DNA of 64,000 bases from Bradyrhizobium huanghuaihaiense (GCF_007830635.1 NZ_VLLA01000005.1:248001-312000), one strand, 5' to 3'; counted from the first letter of the stretch, positions 43,753 to 53,184 are shown. Numbers and translations: made by a program. The notes: generated by a model not told the origin, from the sequence alone.

Positions 43753-45510
43753 CTACCCCTCGAACGCGTCGATCGACGCCTTGCTGCCGCGCGAGACCAG
43801 CGTCTCGTCCGGGGCCGGCGGCCTCTCACCCTTGTCGCGGAAGCGGTTGGTGATGGGATAGCGGCGGTCGCGGCCGAAATTCCTGGCCGTCACCTTCACG
43901 CCGGGCGCGGCCTGGCGGCGCTTGTATTCGGCGACGTTGAGCAGATGGTCGATGCGGGTGACCGTGTCGCGGTCGAAGCCGGCGGCGATGATCGCATCGA
44001 GCGGCTCCTCGCGTTCGACAAGACGCTCGAGGATGGCATCGAGCACGTCGTAAGGCGGCAATGAATCCTGATCGGTCTGGTTCTCGCGCAGCTCCGCCGT
44101 CGGCGGACGCGTGATGATGTCAGGGGGAATGACCTCGCCCGCGGGCCCGAGCGCACCATCCGGCTTCCAGCCGTTACGCAGGCTCGCCAAGCGAAACACC
44201 TGCGTCTTGTAGATGTCCTTGATCGGGTTGAAGCCGCCGTTCATGTCGCCATAAAGCGTGGCGTAGCCGACCGACATCTCCGACTTGTTTCCCGTGGTCA
44301 CCACCATCAGCCCGGTCTTGTTGGAGATCGCCATCAGCAGCGTGCCGCGGGTGCGGGCCTGGAGGTTTTCCTCGGTGATATCGGGCGGCAGGTTCTTGAA
44401 GATGCCGGACAAGATGGTCTCAAACCCGGTCACGGCTTCCGCGATCGGCAACACCTCGTAGCGGATGCCGAGATGGCCGGCGAGTTCGCCGGCATCCGCA
44501 ATCGAGTGTGCCGCCGTATAGCGATAAGGCAGCATCACGCCATGGACCTGGTCGGCGCCGAGCGCGTCGACCGCGATCGCCGCGCACAGGGCAGAGTCGA
44601 TGCCACCGGAGATGCCGAGCAGCACGCCGGGAAAGCCGTTCTTGCCGACATAGTCGCGCAGGCCCAGCACGCAGGCGGCGTAATCGGCCTTGTCGCCCTC
44701 GACCTGCTCCGCGATCGGCCCCGTGCAGCGCCAGTCGTCGCCGTTCCGGGTAAAGCGCAGCGTGGTGACGTTCTCCTCGAACGCCGGCAGTTGCGCTGCG
44801 AGCGAGAGGTCGCCGTTGAGCGCGAAGGACGCGCCGTCGAACACCAGTTCGTCCTGGCCGCAAACCTGGTTCAGATAGACCAGCGGCAGCCCACTCTCGG
44901 TGACGCGCGCCACCGCCACCGACAGCCGCACGTCGTTCTTATCGCGGGCGTAAGGCGAGCCGTTCGGCACCAAAATGATCTCGGCGCCGGTCTCGGCCAG
45001 GGTCTCGACCACGTTTTCGTAGTCCTCGGACTCCTCGAGCCAGATGTCCTCGCAGATCGGCACGCCGATGCGAACGCCGCGCACCGTGACGGGGCCGGCC
45101 GCAGGTCCCCGCGCAAACAACCGCTTCTCGTCGAACACGCCGTAATTCGGCAGATTGCACTTGAAGCGAAGTGCGGCAATGCGGCCGCCGTCGAGCAGCG
45201 CGCAGGCATTGTAAAGCCTGCCGTCCTCGACCCAGGGCGTGCCGACCAGCATGGCCGGCCCGCCATCGGCGGTCTCACGGGCGAGCGCTTCGATCGCGAC
45301 GCGGCAGGCGGCCTGGAAGGCCGGCTTCTGCACCAGATCTTCCGGCGGATAGCCAGAAATGAACAATTCCGGAAACAGGACGAGATCGGCGCCGTCGGCG
45401 GCGGCTTGCGCGCGCGCGGCGCGCACCTTCGCGGCATTGCCCTCGATGTCGCCCACGGTCGGATTGAGCTGGGCGAGCGTGACCGCGAATGCGTTGAGAC
45501 GTTCGGTCAT
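43753..45510 (-). CDS. nadE: Glutamine-dependent NAD+ synthetase
   Basis: A 585-residue two-domain enzyme. The N-terminal nitrilase-type glutaminase has Glu48 (LFPELFISGYPPEDL), Lys117 (RFKCNLPNYG) and Cys153 (VPICEDIWLEE). The C-terminal synthetase has the PP-loop LLGISGGIDSALCAAIA (301-306) and the ATP/NaAD site VVTTGNKSEMSVGYATLYGD. It makes NAD+ from nicotinate adenine dinucleotide in the cytoplasm using glutamine nitrogen. It follows dgkA by 21 bases in the operon aroG-dgkA-nadE. Confidence 0.95.
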   Translation of the reverse strand: MTERLNAFAVTLAQLNPTVGDIEGNAAKVRAARAQAAADGADLVLFPELFISGYPPEDLVQKPAFQAACRVAIEALARETADGGPAMLVGTPWVEDGRLYNACALLDGGRIAALRFKCNLPNYGVFDEKRLFARGPAAGPVTVRGVRIGVPICEDIWLEESEDYENVVETLAETGAEIILVPNGSPYARDKNDVRLSVAVARVTESGLPLVYLNQVCGQDELVFDGASFALNGDLSLAAQLPAFEENVTTLRFTRNGDDWRCTGPIAEQVEGDKADYAACVLGLRDYVGKNGFPGVLLGISGGIDSALCAAIAVDALGADQVHGVMLPYRYTAAHSIADAGELAGHLGIRYEVLPIAEAVTGFETILSGIFKNLPPDITEENLQARTRGTLLMAISNKTGLMVVTTGNKSEMSVGYATLYGDMNGGFNPIKDIYKTQVFRLASLRNGWKPDGALGPAGEVIPPDIITRPPTAELRENQTDQDSLPPYDVLDAILERLVEREEPLDAIIAAGFDRDTVTRIDHLLNVAEYKRRQAAPGVKVTARNFGRDRRYPITNRFRDKGERPPAPDETLVSRGSKASIDAFEG

Positions 45511-45531
45511 GGCCGCCCTTTTCAATTCTCG

Positions 45532-45885
45532 TCAGACGAAACCCAGCCGCTCGACGATGGCGAAGATCCAGAACGCGCCCGCCATCAGCAGCGCCACACC
45601 AACGGCGGCCGAGCCCATGTCCTTGACGCGGCCGATCTGCTTGTCGTGATCCATGGTCAGACGGTCGGCGAGCTTCTCGATCGCGGTGTTGAGCAGCTCG
45701 ACCGTCAGCACGAACGCGACCGCACAAATCAATTCGACCGCACGCATCGCAGTCGCGCCGATGAACCAGGCCAGCGGCAGCGACAGAAGGAGCGCAAAGA
45801 TCTCCTCGCGGATGGCCTGCTCCGAGCGGAACGCAAAAGCCAGACCGTTGCGGGAATTGATCGTGGCCTTCCAGATTCGCAGCAA
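45532..45885 (-). CDS. dgkA: Diacylglycerol kinase DgkA
   Basis: A 117-residue, three-helix enzyme. It has the N-terminal amphipathic WKATINSRNGLAFAFRSEQA with the conserved Glu, EEIFALLLSLPLAWFIG, and the active-site helix TVELLNTAIEKLADRLTMDH. It phosphorylates diacylglycerol for recycling at the inner membrane. No ATG is available before the first helix; TTG at 45885, four bases after the aroG stop, is the best start, with a weak AGGA. It is flanked by aroG and nadE in one operon. Confidence 0.9.
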   Translation of the reverse strand: MLRIWKATINSRNGLAFAFRSEQAIREEIFALLLSLPLAWFIGATAMRAVELICAVAFVLTVELLNTAIEKLADRLTMDHDKQIGRVKDMGSAAVGVALLMAGAFWIFAIVERLGFV

Positions 45886-45889
45886 GGTC

Positions 45890-47278
45890 CTAGAGCCCCG
45901 CTGCGGCCGGCATCGGCTTGGTCTTGCCGGCGCGTTCCTGCTTCAGCAGCTCGGCGACCAGGAAGGCCATGTCGATGGATTGCTCGGCGTTGAGGCGAGG
46001 ATCGCAGACCGTGTGGTAGCGGTCGTTGAGATCCTCGTCCGTGATCGCGCGGGCGCCGCCGAGACATTCGGTGACGTCCTTGCCCGTCATCTCCAGATGC
46101 ACGCCGCCGGCATGGGTGCCTTCGGCGGCGTGGATCGCGAAGAACGACTTCACCTCGGACAGGATGCGGTCGAACGGCCGCGTCTTGTAGCCCGACGTCG
46201 AGGTGATGGTGTTGCCGTGCATGGGATCGCACGACCAGACCACCACTTTGCCCTCGCGCTGCACAGCGCGGATCATGTTCGGCAGATGCTCGCCGACCTT
46301 GTCGGAGCCGAAGCGGCCGATCAGCGTCAGCCGGCCCGGCTCGTTGTCGGGATTGAGCACGTCGATCAGCTTCAGGAGCTCCTCGGGCTTCAGCGACGGG
46401 CCGCATTTGAGCCCGATCGGGTTCTTGATCCCGCGGAAATATTCGATGTGGCCGTGATCGAGCTGGCGGGTGCGGTCGCCGATCCAGATCATATGGCCCG
46501 AGGTCGCGTACCAATCGCCGGTGGTGGAATCGACGCGGGTCATGGCCTGCTCGTAGCCGAGCAGCAGTGCCTCGTGGCTGGTATAGAAATCGGTCGAGCG
46601 GAGCTCGGGATGGGCCTCGAGATCGAGGCCGCAGGCGCGCATGAAATTGAGCGCATCCGAAATGCGGTCGGCCAATTCCTTGTAGCGGCGGGACTGCGGA
46701 CTATCCTTGAGGAAGCCGAGCATCCATTGATGCACGCTGCCGAGATTGGCGTAGCCGCCGGTGGCGAACGCACGCAGCAGGTTCAGCGTCGCGGCCGACT
46801 GGCGATAGGCCATCAACTGGCGCTGCGGATCCGGCACGCGCGCTTCCTTGGTGAAGGCGATATCGTTGACGATGTCGCCGCGATAGCTCGGCAGCTCGAT
46901 GCCGTTCAATTTCTCGGTCGGCGATGAGCGCGGTTTTGCAAATTGGCCGGCAACGCGGCCGACCTTCACCACCGGCACCGCACCTGCATAGGTCAGCACC
47001 ACCGCCATCTGCAGCAGCACGCGGAAGAAGTCGCGGATGTTGTTGGCGCCGTGCTCGGCAAAGCTCTCGGCGCAGTCGCCGCCCTGGAGCAGGAAGGCCT
47101 CGCCGGCCGCGACACGGGCCAGCGCCTTCTTCAGATTGCGCGCCTCGCCGGCGAACACCAGCGGCGGAAAGGTCGCAAGCTGCGCCTCGACGTCGGCCAG
47201 GGCCTTGGCGTCGGGATAATCGGGCACCTGTAGCACCGGCTTGCTGCGCCAGGACTCGGGCGTCCACCGCTCGGACAT
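45890..47278 (-). CDS. aroG: Class II 3-deoxy-D-arabino-heptulosonate 7-phosphate synthase
   Basis: A 462-residue enzyme of the plant/Mycobacterium (class II) DAHP synthase type. It has [34 protein letters not shown] (metal Cys), [40 protein letters not shown], and the metal residues in [20 protein letters not shown]. It catalyses the first shikimate step. GGAGAG precedes ATG 47278. First gene of an operon with dgkA and nadE. The symbol is used loosely because class II enzymes are named differently across genomes. Confidence 0.9.
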   Translation of the reverse strand: MSERWTPESWRSKPVLQVPDYPDAKALADVEAQLATFPPLVFAGEARNLKKALARVAAGEAFLLQGGDCAESFAEHGANNIRDFFRVLLQMAVVLTYAGAVPVVKVGRVAGQFAKPRSSPTEKLNGIELPSYRGDIVNDIAFTKEARVPDPQRQLMAYRQSAATLNLLRAFATGGYANLGSVHQWMLGFLKDSPQSRRYKELADRISDALNFMRACGLDLEAHPELRSTDFYTSHEALLLGYEQAMTRVDSTTGDWYATSGHMIWIGDRTRQLDHGHIEYFRGIKNPIGLKCGPSLKPEELLKLIDVLNPDNEPGRLTLIGRFGSDKVGEHLPNMIRAVQREGKVVVWSCDPMHGNTITSTSGYKTRPFDRILSEVKSFFAIHAAEGTHAGGVHLEMTGKDVTECLGGARAITDEDLNDRYHTVCDPRLNAEQSIDMAFLVAELLKQERAGKTKPMPAAAGL

Positions 47279-47458
47279 CGCAATCTCTCCGTGAAGCAAA
47301 AAGCACAACCTGATCTAGGGGTTGCGAGGGCCGCCTTATACACAGGCTGGCACGACATCGCCAGTTGTAAATCCGTTTCGCATTGCAAACCCTTGCGGGC
47401 AAAGCTGAATTCGCATTTGCTAGGGGTAGCGAGGAAACCGGCAAGACACCTTCCGCCC

Positions 47459-48355
47459 ATGGACGCCGCACTGGACGACGTTTTCATCGACGAGATCAGC
47501 TTCCCGGCGGCCGACGGGTATGCGCTGGCCGGCACCCTGTTCCTGCCGCGCGGCACCAAGCGCCACGCCGTCCTGATCAATTCGGCCACCGCCGTCCCGC
47601 GAAAAATCTATCGCGGCTTTGCCTCCTACCTCGCCCATCGCGGCTGCGCGGTCCTCACCTACGACTACCGCGGCATCGGCGACTCCCGGCTGCCGGCGAT
47701 GGTCGGCTACAACCAGCCGAAATCGCTGGTCGGCTTCAAGGCCTCGATGTCGGACTGGGCCGCGCTCGACGTCACCGCCGCGGTGCGCTGGATGCGCGAG
47801 CGGTACAATACGCTGCCCCTTGCCTATGTCGGCCATTCCTACGGCGGCCAGGCGCTCGGGCTGATCGAGAACAACAGCGAGATCTCCCGCGCCGCCTTCG
47901 TGGCCTCGCAGGCCGCGACCTGGCGGCTGATGACCTCGCCGGAGAAATACCGCGTCTACGCCTTCATGAATTTCGTCGGCGTGCCGCTGGCCCACGCGCT
48001 CGGCTACGCGCCGGGCTGGGCCGGCATCGGCGAGGATTTGCCCAAGGGCGTCTTCCTGCAATGGGCCGAATGGGTCCGGAGCCCGCGCTATCTGTTCGAT
48101 TCAAAGCTGCCGGCGCTGGACAATTTCGCCAAGTTCAAGGGCGAGCTGCGCGCGCTGTGCTTCTCGGACGATCCCTGGGCGACGCGGCCCGCGGTCGAGT
48201 TGCTCATGGGCGGCTTCACCGCGATCAAGCCGGAGGTATTGACGGTGACGCCGTCCGAAGTCGGCGCCAAGGGAATAGGCCATTTCGGCTTCTTCCGCCC
48301 CGCCCACCGCGACACGCTGTGGCGCGGCGTCGCGGAATGGCTGCAGGGCGAGTGA
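47459..48355 (+). CDS. Alpha/beta hydrolase
   Basis: A 298-residue hydrolase. It has VLINSATAVPRKIYRGFASY, the strand and loop VLTYDYRGIGDSRLPAM, the nucleophile elbow YVGHSYGGQALG (Ser), and a C-terminal GHFGFFRPAH carrying the putative catalytic His. An Asp in ELRALCFSDDPWAT is probably the acid. Such proteins resemble the YheT/serine aminopeptidase-like group; the substrate is unknown. ATG 47459 begins the protein-like part; the frame extends upstream without family sequence. Confidence 0.82.
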   Translation: MDAALDDVFIDEISFPAADGYALAGTLFLPRGTKRHAVLINSATAVPRKIYRGFASYLAHRGCAVLTYDYRGIGDSRLPAMVGYNQPKSLVGFKASMSDWAALDVTAAVRWMRERYNTLPLAYVGHSYGGQALGLIENNSEISRAAFVASQAATWRLMTSPEKYRVYAFMNFVGVPLAHALGYAPGWAGIGEDLPKGVFLQWAEWVRSPRYLFDSKLPALDNFAKFKGELRALCFSDDPWATRPAVELLMGGFTAIKPEVLTVTPSEVGAKGIGHFGFFRPAHRDTLWRGVAEWLQGE

Positions 48356-48362
48356 GACTGCG

Positions 48363-48626
48363 TCAGCGGATGATCGTCGTCAGCGACGAGTAGCGCCTGT
48401 TCGGCTTGGCATCGCTCGGCGCAAACTGCGCGAACGCTTCGCTGACGCGGACCGCCGGCGGCGTGTCGCTCGCGAACCGAAACTCCTTCGGCTTGGGTGC
48501 GTAGAAGCTGGCGCTGTAATAGGCGTCGTCGAACCGCGCCTCGCCGACGCCGAACACCGCGTCGCAGGCGAACAGGAGCGCGTACACTCCTGCAACCGCC
48601 ACGACGATCTCCCTGAAGATTGACAT
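48363..48626 (-). CDS. Small single-helix membrane protein, unknown
   Basis: An 87-residue protein: one helix at residues 6-28 (IVVAVAGVYALLFACDAVFG), then an acidic and aromatic segment (EARFDDAYYSASFYAPKPKE) likely in the periplasm. No family is recognised. It converges with the hydrolase gene, 7 bases apart. ATG 48626 was chosen over the 15-codon-longer frame because the hydrophobic helix then begins right after the start. Confidence 0.6.
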   Translation of the reverse strand: MSIFREIVVAVAGVYALLFACDAVFGVGEARFDDAYYSASFYAPKPKEFRFASDTPPAVRVSEAFAQFAPSDAKPNRRYSSLTTIIR

Positions 48627-48751
48627 GATGATGCCCTGCCCTTTTGCGGGCAGGATGCATCTCGGTTCCAAAGCTCTGGTTTAAGGCGCCGCGCTTCTTG
48701 TCGGGAGGGTTTGCGCCTGCTGAGCCGGATGCAGACAATTTTATCGATCTC

Positions 48752-48787
48752 GAAAAAGAGCCCGCCTGACCGGACGATCAGGCGGGC
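48752..48787 (-). terminator. Intrinsic terminator of the aldehyde dehydrogenase gene
   Basis: Perfect 10-base stem GCCCGCCTGA / TCAGGCGGGC (48760-48769 and 48778-48787) with an 8-base loop. Read on the minus strand it is followed by CTCTTTTTC. It lies 25 bases past the stop of the aldehyde dehydrogenase gene, the expected place. Confidence 0.8.
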
Positions 48788-48812
48788 CCAGGATTGGCCG
48801 ATCGGGAGGTTA

Positions 48813-50300
48813 TCAGACGGCCAGATTCATCCAGACAGCCTTGGGCTCGGTGAAATTGTCGAGCGCCGCGGTGCCGTGCTCGCGGCCGAGGCCGGAGTCG
48901 CGCTCGCCGCCCCAGGGCAAGCGCACGTCGGTATAGCCATAGGTGTTCATCCAGACCGTGCCGGCGCGGGCCCGCTTGGCGAAGCGCTGCAGCTTGCCGA
49001 CGTCACGGCTCCAGACGCCGGCGGCGAGGCTGTAGGCGGTGCCGTTGGCGATCCGCAGCGCATCGGCCTCGTCCCTGAACTTGATGACGCTGACGACGGG
49101 GCCAAAAATTTCCTCCTGCGAGATCCGCATCTCGTGGGCGACATCCGCGAACACCGTCGGGCTGATGAAGTAACCGCGCTCGCCGACCCGCGTCCCGCCG
49201 GTGACGAGGGTCGCGCCCTCCTTCCGGCCGATATCGACATAGTCGAGGATCGACTTCATCTGCTTCTCGGAGATGACGGGGCCGAGCGCCGTCTTGCGGT
49301 CGAGCGGATCGCCGATCCTGAGCGATTTCGCGCGCGCAGCCAGTCGCTCGACGACCTCGTCATAGGCCTTTTCCTGCACCAGCACGCGGGAGCCGGCCGA
49401 GCACACCTGGCCGGCATTGAAGAAGATGCCGGAGGCCGCCGCCTTGCTCGCCGCTTCGAGATCGGCGTCATCGAAGATGATATTGGCCGATTTGCCGCCA
49501 AGCTCGAGCGAGACGCGCTTGAAGTTGCCGGCCGCGCCCTTCATGATTCCGCGGCCCACACCGGGCGAGCCGGTGAAGGTGACCTTGTCGACGTCGGGGT
49601 GATTGACCAGCGCATCGCCGACGACGCGCCCCGGACCCGTCACGACGTTGAACACGCCCGCCGGCAGCCCGGCTTCGAGCGCGAGCTCGGCGATGCGCAG
49701 CGCCGACAGCGAGGTCAGCTCGGCCGGCTTCATCACGATGGTGCAGCCGCAGGCCAGCGCCGGCGCGAGCTTCCACATCCCGATCATCAGCGGAAAATTC
49801 CACGGCACGATCGCCGCGACCACGCCGACAGGCTCACGCATTGTGTAGGTCAAGGCATCGTCACGCACCGGCACGACGTCGCCGCTGATCTTGTCGGCCC
49901 AGCCGGCGTAGTAGATCAGCGTGTCGACGGCGGCGGGAAAGTCCTGGCGCATCGTCGCGGAAATCGGCTTGCCGGCATCGATCGACTCCAGCTCGATGAT
50001 TTCTTCGGCGTGTGCCTTCAGCAGGTCCGCCCAGCGCAGCAGGATCTGGCCGCGCTCGGAGGCGCGCATCGTCCGCCACGGGCCCTCGAACGCCCGGCGT
50101 GCCGCGGCCACGGCATGCTCGACATCGGCCTCGCCACCCTCGGCGACGGTGGCGATGACCTGCCCCGTTGCAGGATTGAGGGATTTGAAGGTGCGGCCGG
50201 AGCTGGCGGGGACGCGGCGGCCGTCGATGAGCAGGTGCTGCGGCCGGGCCATGAACTCGGTCGCCGGCGAATGCGCAAAGTCATATGCAACTGACATCAT
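48813..50300 (-). CDS. NAD(P)-dependent aldehyde dehydrogenase
   Basis: A 495-residue ALDH superfamily enzyme. It has PVGVVAAIVPWNFPLMIGMW, the cofactor site TFTGSPGVGRGIMKGA, the catalytic Glu in VSLELGGKSANIIFDD, the catalytic Cys in FFNAGQVCSAGSRVL, and EEIFGPVVSVIKF with NGTAYSLAAGVWSRD near the end. AGGAGG lies just upstream; an ATGATG pair permits a start at 50300 or 50297. Closest groups are the betaine/gamma-aminobutyraldehyde-like ALDHs. It is divergent from a ModE-like regulator with a binding-protein domain, 111 bases away, suggesting ligand-controlled expression. The substrate is unknown. Confidence 0.88.
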   Translation of the reverse strand: MMSVAYDFAHSPATEFMARPQHLLIDGRRVPASSGRTFKSLNPATGQVIATVAEGGEADVEHAVAAARRAFEGPWRTMRASERGQILLRWADLLKAHAEEIIELESIDAGKPISATMRQDFPAAVDTLIYYAGWADKISGDVVPVRDDALTYTMREPVGVVAAIVPWNFPLMIGMWKLAPALACGCTIVMKPAELTSLSALRIAELALEAGLPAGVFNVVTGPGRVVGDALVNHPDVDKVTFTGSPGVGRGIMKGAAGNFKRVSLELGGKSANIIFDDADLEAASKAAASGIFFNAGQVCSAGSRVLVQEKAYDEVVERLAARAKSLRIGDPLDRKTALGPVISEKQMKSILDYVDIGRKEGATLVTGGTRVGERGYFISPTVFADVAHEMRISQEEIFGPVVSVIKFRDEADALRIANGTAYSLAAGVWSRDVGKLQRFAKRARAGTVWMNTYGYTDVRLPWGGERDSGLGREHGTAALDNFTEPKAVWMNLAV

Positions 50301-50382
50301 ATCTCCTCCTGTTCTGGTATGCCAGACTAGGCGTCTATTGGCCGGAGTAAATATGATATGATCTGCAAATGGACGCCGAATA

Positions 50383-50400
50383 TATGAAGTGTAGTTCATA
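50383..50400. promoter_or_regulatory. Candidate operator in the aldehyde dehydrogenase/regulator gap
   Basis: An inverted repeat TATGAA-GTGTAG-TTCATA sits 11 bases before the regulator's ATG at 50412, overlapping the place where the divergent transcripts must start. Nearby AT-rich words (ATATGATATGATC at 50351) are consistent with promoters. ModE-type regulators bind dyads near their targets, so autoregulation is plausible. Confidence 0.35.
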
Positions 50401-50411
50401 AGGAAAGGCCG

Positions 50412-51494
50412 ATGCTTCAGATCGAGATCGAGGCTGTCTGGCGGTTTCGCCGCGAGGGCAGCCCGCGCACCGTCGCCGTCATGCTCGGCGTGCTCAACGA
50501 AATCCGGAAGACCGGCAAGATCACCAGCGCCGCCAGCGACGCGCATCTCTCCTACCGGCATGTCTGGAATCTGATCGAGCAATGGTCGGAGTTCTTCGGC
50601 ACGCCGCTGGTCGAGACCCAGCGCGGCAAGGGCTCGAAGCTGACCCCGTTCGGCGAGCGGCTGGTCTGGGCCGGCGAGCGCATGCAGGCGCGCCTCGGGC
50701 CGCAGCTCGAAAACCTGGCGCAGGAGCTCGCCAGCGAGATCAAGCCGTTCCTCGAACAGCGCCCATCCGTGATCCGCGTCCATGCCAGCCACGGCTTTGC
50801 GGTCGCAAAGCTGCGCGAATTCCTCGACCGCGAGCCCGGCATCGGCGTCGATCTGCGCTATGTCAGCAACCAGCATTCGCTGGTCTCGCTGGCGCAAGGT
50901 GCCTGCGACCTCTCCGGCCTGCATCTGCCGCACGGCGCGCTGCGTGCGCAAGGCATCAAGGCCGCGCGTGAATGGCTCGATCCGCGCGAGGACCGCATCA
51001 TCAGCTTCGTCACGCGCGAGATGGGCCTGATGGTCGCGCGCGGCAATCCGCTGCGCATCGCCTCGCTGCAGGACCTCACCGGACCAAAAGTCCGGTTCGT
51101 CAACCGCGACCATGATTCCGGCACGCGCCTGTTGTTCGACCAGCTGCTCGCCGCAAACCGCATCGACGAAGGCAGGATCAACGGCGCGCAGCAGATCGAG
51201 TTCACCCACGCCGCGGTCGCGGCCTATGTCGCGAGCGGCATGGCGGATGCGTGCTTCGGCGTCGAGGCGGCCGCGCGGCAGTTCGGCCTCGATTTCATCC
51301 GCCTCCTCACCGAGGATTATTTCTTCGTCTGCAAACGCGCCTTCCTCGATACCGCCCCGATGCAGCGCATCCTCGAGATCATCCGCAGCGCCGATTTTCG
51401 CGCCGCCGTCGCCACCCTGCCCGGCTACGTGCCGTCGGATACGGGCACCGTGACCGGCGTGAAGGCGTTCCTGGAGATGCACGCCGTGCGGTGA
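50412..51494 (+). CDS. ModE-type HTH fused to a periplasmic-binding-protein-like sensor domain
   Basis: A 360-residue regulator. Residues 20-105 match the LysR/ModE-type winged helix of molybdate regulators (KITSAASDAHLSYRHVWNLI, then TQRGKGSKLTPFGERLV). Residues 118-355 form a substrate-binding-protein-like domain (VIRVHASHGFAVAKLREFLD, GLHLPHGALR, DSGTRLLFDQLLAANRI, GMADACFGVEAAARQFG). This pairing is known for one-component regulators of oxidoanion or small-molecule metabolism. It is divergent from the aldehyde dehydrogenase and followed by a second, short ModE-like protein. Confidence 0.83.
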   Translation: MLQIEIEAVWRFRREGSPRTVAVMLGVLNEIRKTGKITSAASDAHLSYRHVWNLIEQWSEFFGTPLVETQRGKGSKLTPFGERLVWAGERMQARLGPQLENLAQELASEIKPFLEQRPSVIRVHASHGFAVAKLREFLDREPGIGVDLRYVSNQHSLVSLAQGACDLSGLHLPHGALRAQGIKAAREWLDPREDRIISFVTREMGLMVARGNPLRIASLQDLTGPKVRFVNRDHDSGTRLLFDQLLAANRIDEGRINGAQQIEFTHAAVAAYVASGMADACFGVEAAARQFGLDFIRLLTEDYFFVCKRAFLDTAPMQRILEIIRSADFRAAVATLPGYVPSDTGTVTGVKAFLEMHAVR

Positions 51495-51573
51495 TGAAGG
51501 ACCGCGCGCTCACCTTGTCGGCGGTGGGCAAGAGTGGCAATCTCAATTGCGAATTGATCCAAGAGTCCTCGTC

Positions 51574-51948
51574 ATGCCGCGCGCCAGCGCCAAACCGCTT
51601 CCCCAGTTGAGCCTTCGCATCGACCTCGACGGCGAGGACCGGATCGGCCCCGGCAAGATCGAGCTGCTTGAGCAGATCCGCGAGCAGGGCTCGATCTCGG
51701 CGGCCGGCCGGGCCATGGACATGTCCTACAAGCGGGCATGGGACCTCGTCGACGAGATCAAGCGCATCTGCGGGCATGCCGTGGTCGAGCCGCAGGCCGG
51801 CGGCAAGAACGGCGGCGGCGCGATGCTGACTCCCTTCGGTGAGAAGCTTGTCGCGCGCTACCGCAAGATCGAGCGCGACGCCGCGCGCGCCGTCCACAAG
51901 GAGCTGGAGGCGCTCAGGAGCGACATCGCCCGTTCGCGGAAATCGTGA
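51574..51948 (+). CDS. Short ModE-like winged-helix regulator
   Basis: A 124-residue protein with the ModE N-terminal DNA-binding fold: KIELLEQIREQGSISAAGRA, then MSYKRAWDLVDEIKRICG and GGGAMLTPFGEKLVARYRKI. There is no MOP-type molybdate-binding domain, so it would not sense molybdate in the usual way, and it may depend on a partner. It lies 80 bases after the ModE/binding-protein regulator, in the same direction. Confidence 0.82.
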   Translation: MPRASAKPLPQLSLRIDLDGEDRIGPGKIELLEQIREQGSISAAGRAMDMSYKRAWDLVDEIKRICGHAVVEPQAGGKNGGGAMLTPFGEKLVARYRKIERDAARAVHKELEALRSDIARSRKS

Positions 51949-51954
51949 CGGCCG

Positions 51955-52332
51955 TCAGTTCGGCCGTACCGTCATCTCGGGCATCGGCTGCGTCAGCGCT
52001 TCGCCCAGCAGGCTCTGCTCCGCCTTCGGGATCGAGAACCGCACCTTGAATCCATCCTCGGTCTGCAGCGTGATGATGCGCTGGGTCGTGTCGGTCGATT
52101 GCTCCAGCACCCAGGACGCCAGCGGATAGGCGTAGCGCAGGCTCTGGTCGCCGTAACGGGCCTTCAGCGCCGTCTCGAGCAGTCCGGGCAGCGTCATGAT
52201 GAGGGCGCCGACCTGGTTGAGCGAGACGCTGACGGCAGCCGAATTGCCCGTCACGTCCTCGAAACCCAGCGAGATCGCGCCGCCGTCGGCCGCCACCTCG
52301 CACGTCGTGAGCGATCTGACCTTGATTTCCAT
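51955..52332 (-). CDS. Hypothetical protein
   Basis: A 125-residue protein beginning MEIKVRSLTTCEVAADGGAI. The sequence is mostly beta strands, with a central hydrophobic strand (VSLNQVGALIMTLPGLLETA) and RIITLQTEDGFKVRFSIPKA; it ends PMPEMTVRPN. No motif or family is recognised. It converges with the short ModE-like gene, 6 bases apart, so it probably has its own promoter in the 156-base gap behind it. Confidence 0.6.
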   Translation of the reverse strand: MEIKVRSLTTCEVAADGGAISLGFEDVTGNSAAVSVSLNQVGALIMTLPGLLETALKARYGDQSLRYAYPLASWVLEQSTDTTQRIITLQTEDGFKVRFSIPKAEQSLLGEALTQPMPEMTVRPN

Positions 52333-52488
52333 CGAGAACTCCGGGACGCAGTTCCGCTATATCCTGAAAAATATAGCGATAGTTGCGATCAGGTCCAGCC
52401 GGTTTTTTTGGAATATCTCGAACCGGCCGGAGGGAGCGTGGCTTCGACTTCCGACGGCGACACGGTCCCGGCAGCGCCACGCGGCCGC

Positions 52489-53067
52489 TTACATCAGCGG
52501 CTCGTCCTTCAGCGCCGACACCACCTGCTCGCCGCGCTCGGTCAGGCGATAGGTCACCAGCGGCCGGCTCGATGGCGGCTTGCGATCGATCTCGACGATG
52601 TAGCCGCGCACCATCAGCGCTTCGAAGCTGCCGTAATAGCCGAACATGCTGATCTGGTTCTGCCTCAGCAGCTTGAACTCGCGCAGGAGGCGGATCTCGT
52701 TGCCCGAAAGCAGCGAGCGGCGCACGCGCTGCACGAACCGTGCGCGCTGCTCGAACCAGGCCTGATCGGGCAACTCATGCGCGGCCGGTGCCGGGTCGCG
52801 CTCGCAGGGGCGTGCCTCCGGCGCAGCGTCGGCCATCACCTGCGGCAGGCACGGCATGCTGCTCACGACCGCTTCCCTGGCGACATCGAGCAAGGCGATC
52901 GGCCAGCGCCGCTTGTTGTCCACCATGACCGGCGGCGGCACGACGTTGTCGCGCACCAATTGCTCGAAGCGCCCGGCGGTCACGCCGACATAGGCGGCCG
53001 CTCGTCGGCGATCGACCAGACGGGTGTCCGGCCCGTGCTCCAGCTCGCAAGCGATGTTCTCGTCCAC
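52489..53067 (-). CDS. Hypothetical protein with an AlpA/MerR-like HTH at its N-terminus
   Basis: A 192-residue protein. After a short acidic lead the segment LVDRRRAAAYVGVTAGRFEQ followed by VPPPVMVDNKRRWPIALLDV resembles the winged helix of AlpA/excisionase-like proteins. The C-terminal part (FVQRVRRSLLSGNEIRLLRE, VTYRLTERGEQVVSALK) looks like a second DNA-binding or helical domain. GTG 53067 follows AGGGG; the frame is open further upstream but that extension is shadow-like. It is divergent from the LysR gene. No phage or conjugative genes are nearby, so excisionase is unlikely; regulator is a guess. Confidence 0.55.
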   Translation of the reverse strand: MDENIACELEHGPDTRLVDRRRAAAYVGVTAGRFEQLVRDNVVPPPVMVDNKRRWPIALLDVAREAVVSSMPCLPQVMADAAPEARPCERDPAPAAHELPDQAWFEQRARFVQRVRRSLLSGNEIRLLREFKLLRQNQISMFGYYGSFEALMVRGYIVEIDRKPPSSRPLVTYRLTERGEQVVSALKDEPLM

Positions 53068-53184
53068 CCCGAAATCCCCTGGCGCCTCGTTGCGCGAAGC
53101 CCGGCGGTCCCCAAGGGGACCGGCCGGGCCGGCGGCGAACGTAAGGAGGAGCAGCGCTCTCGAAAAGCAGAGAATTTCGCACAT

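Noticed and set aside
52489-53067. Phage or integrative-element excisionase
   Set aside because: Only a weak AlpA-like helix; no integrase, attachment site, or other mobile-element gene is present nearby.
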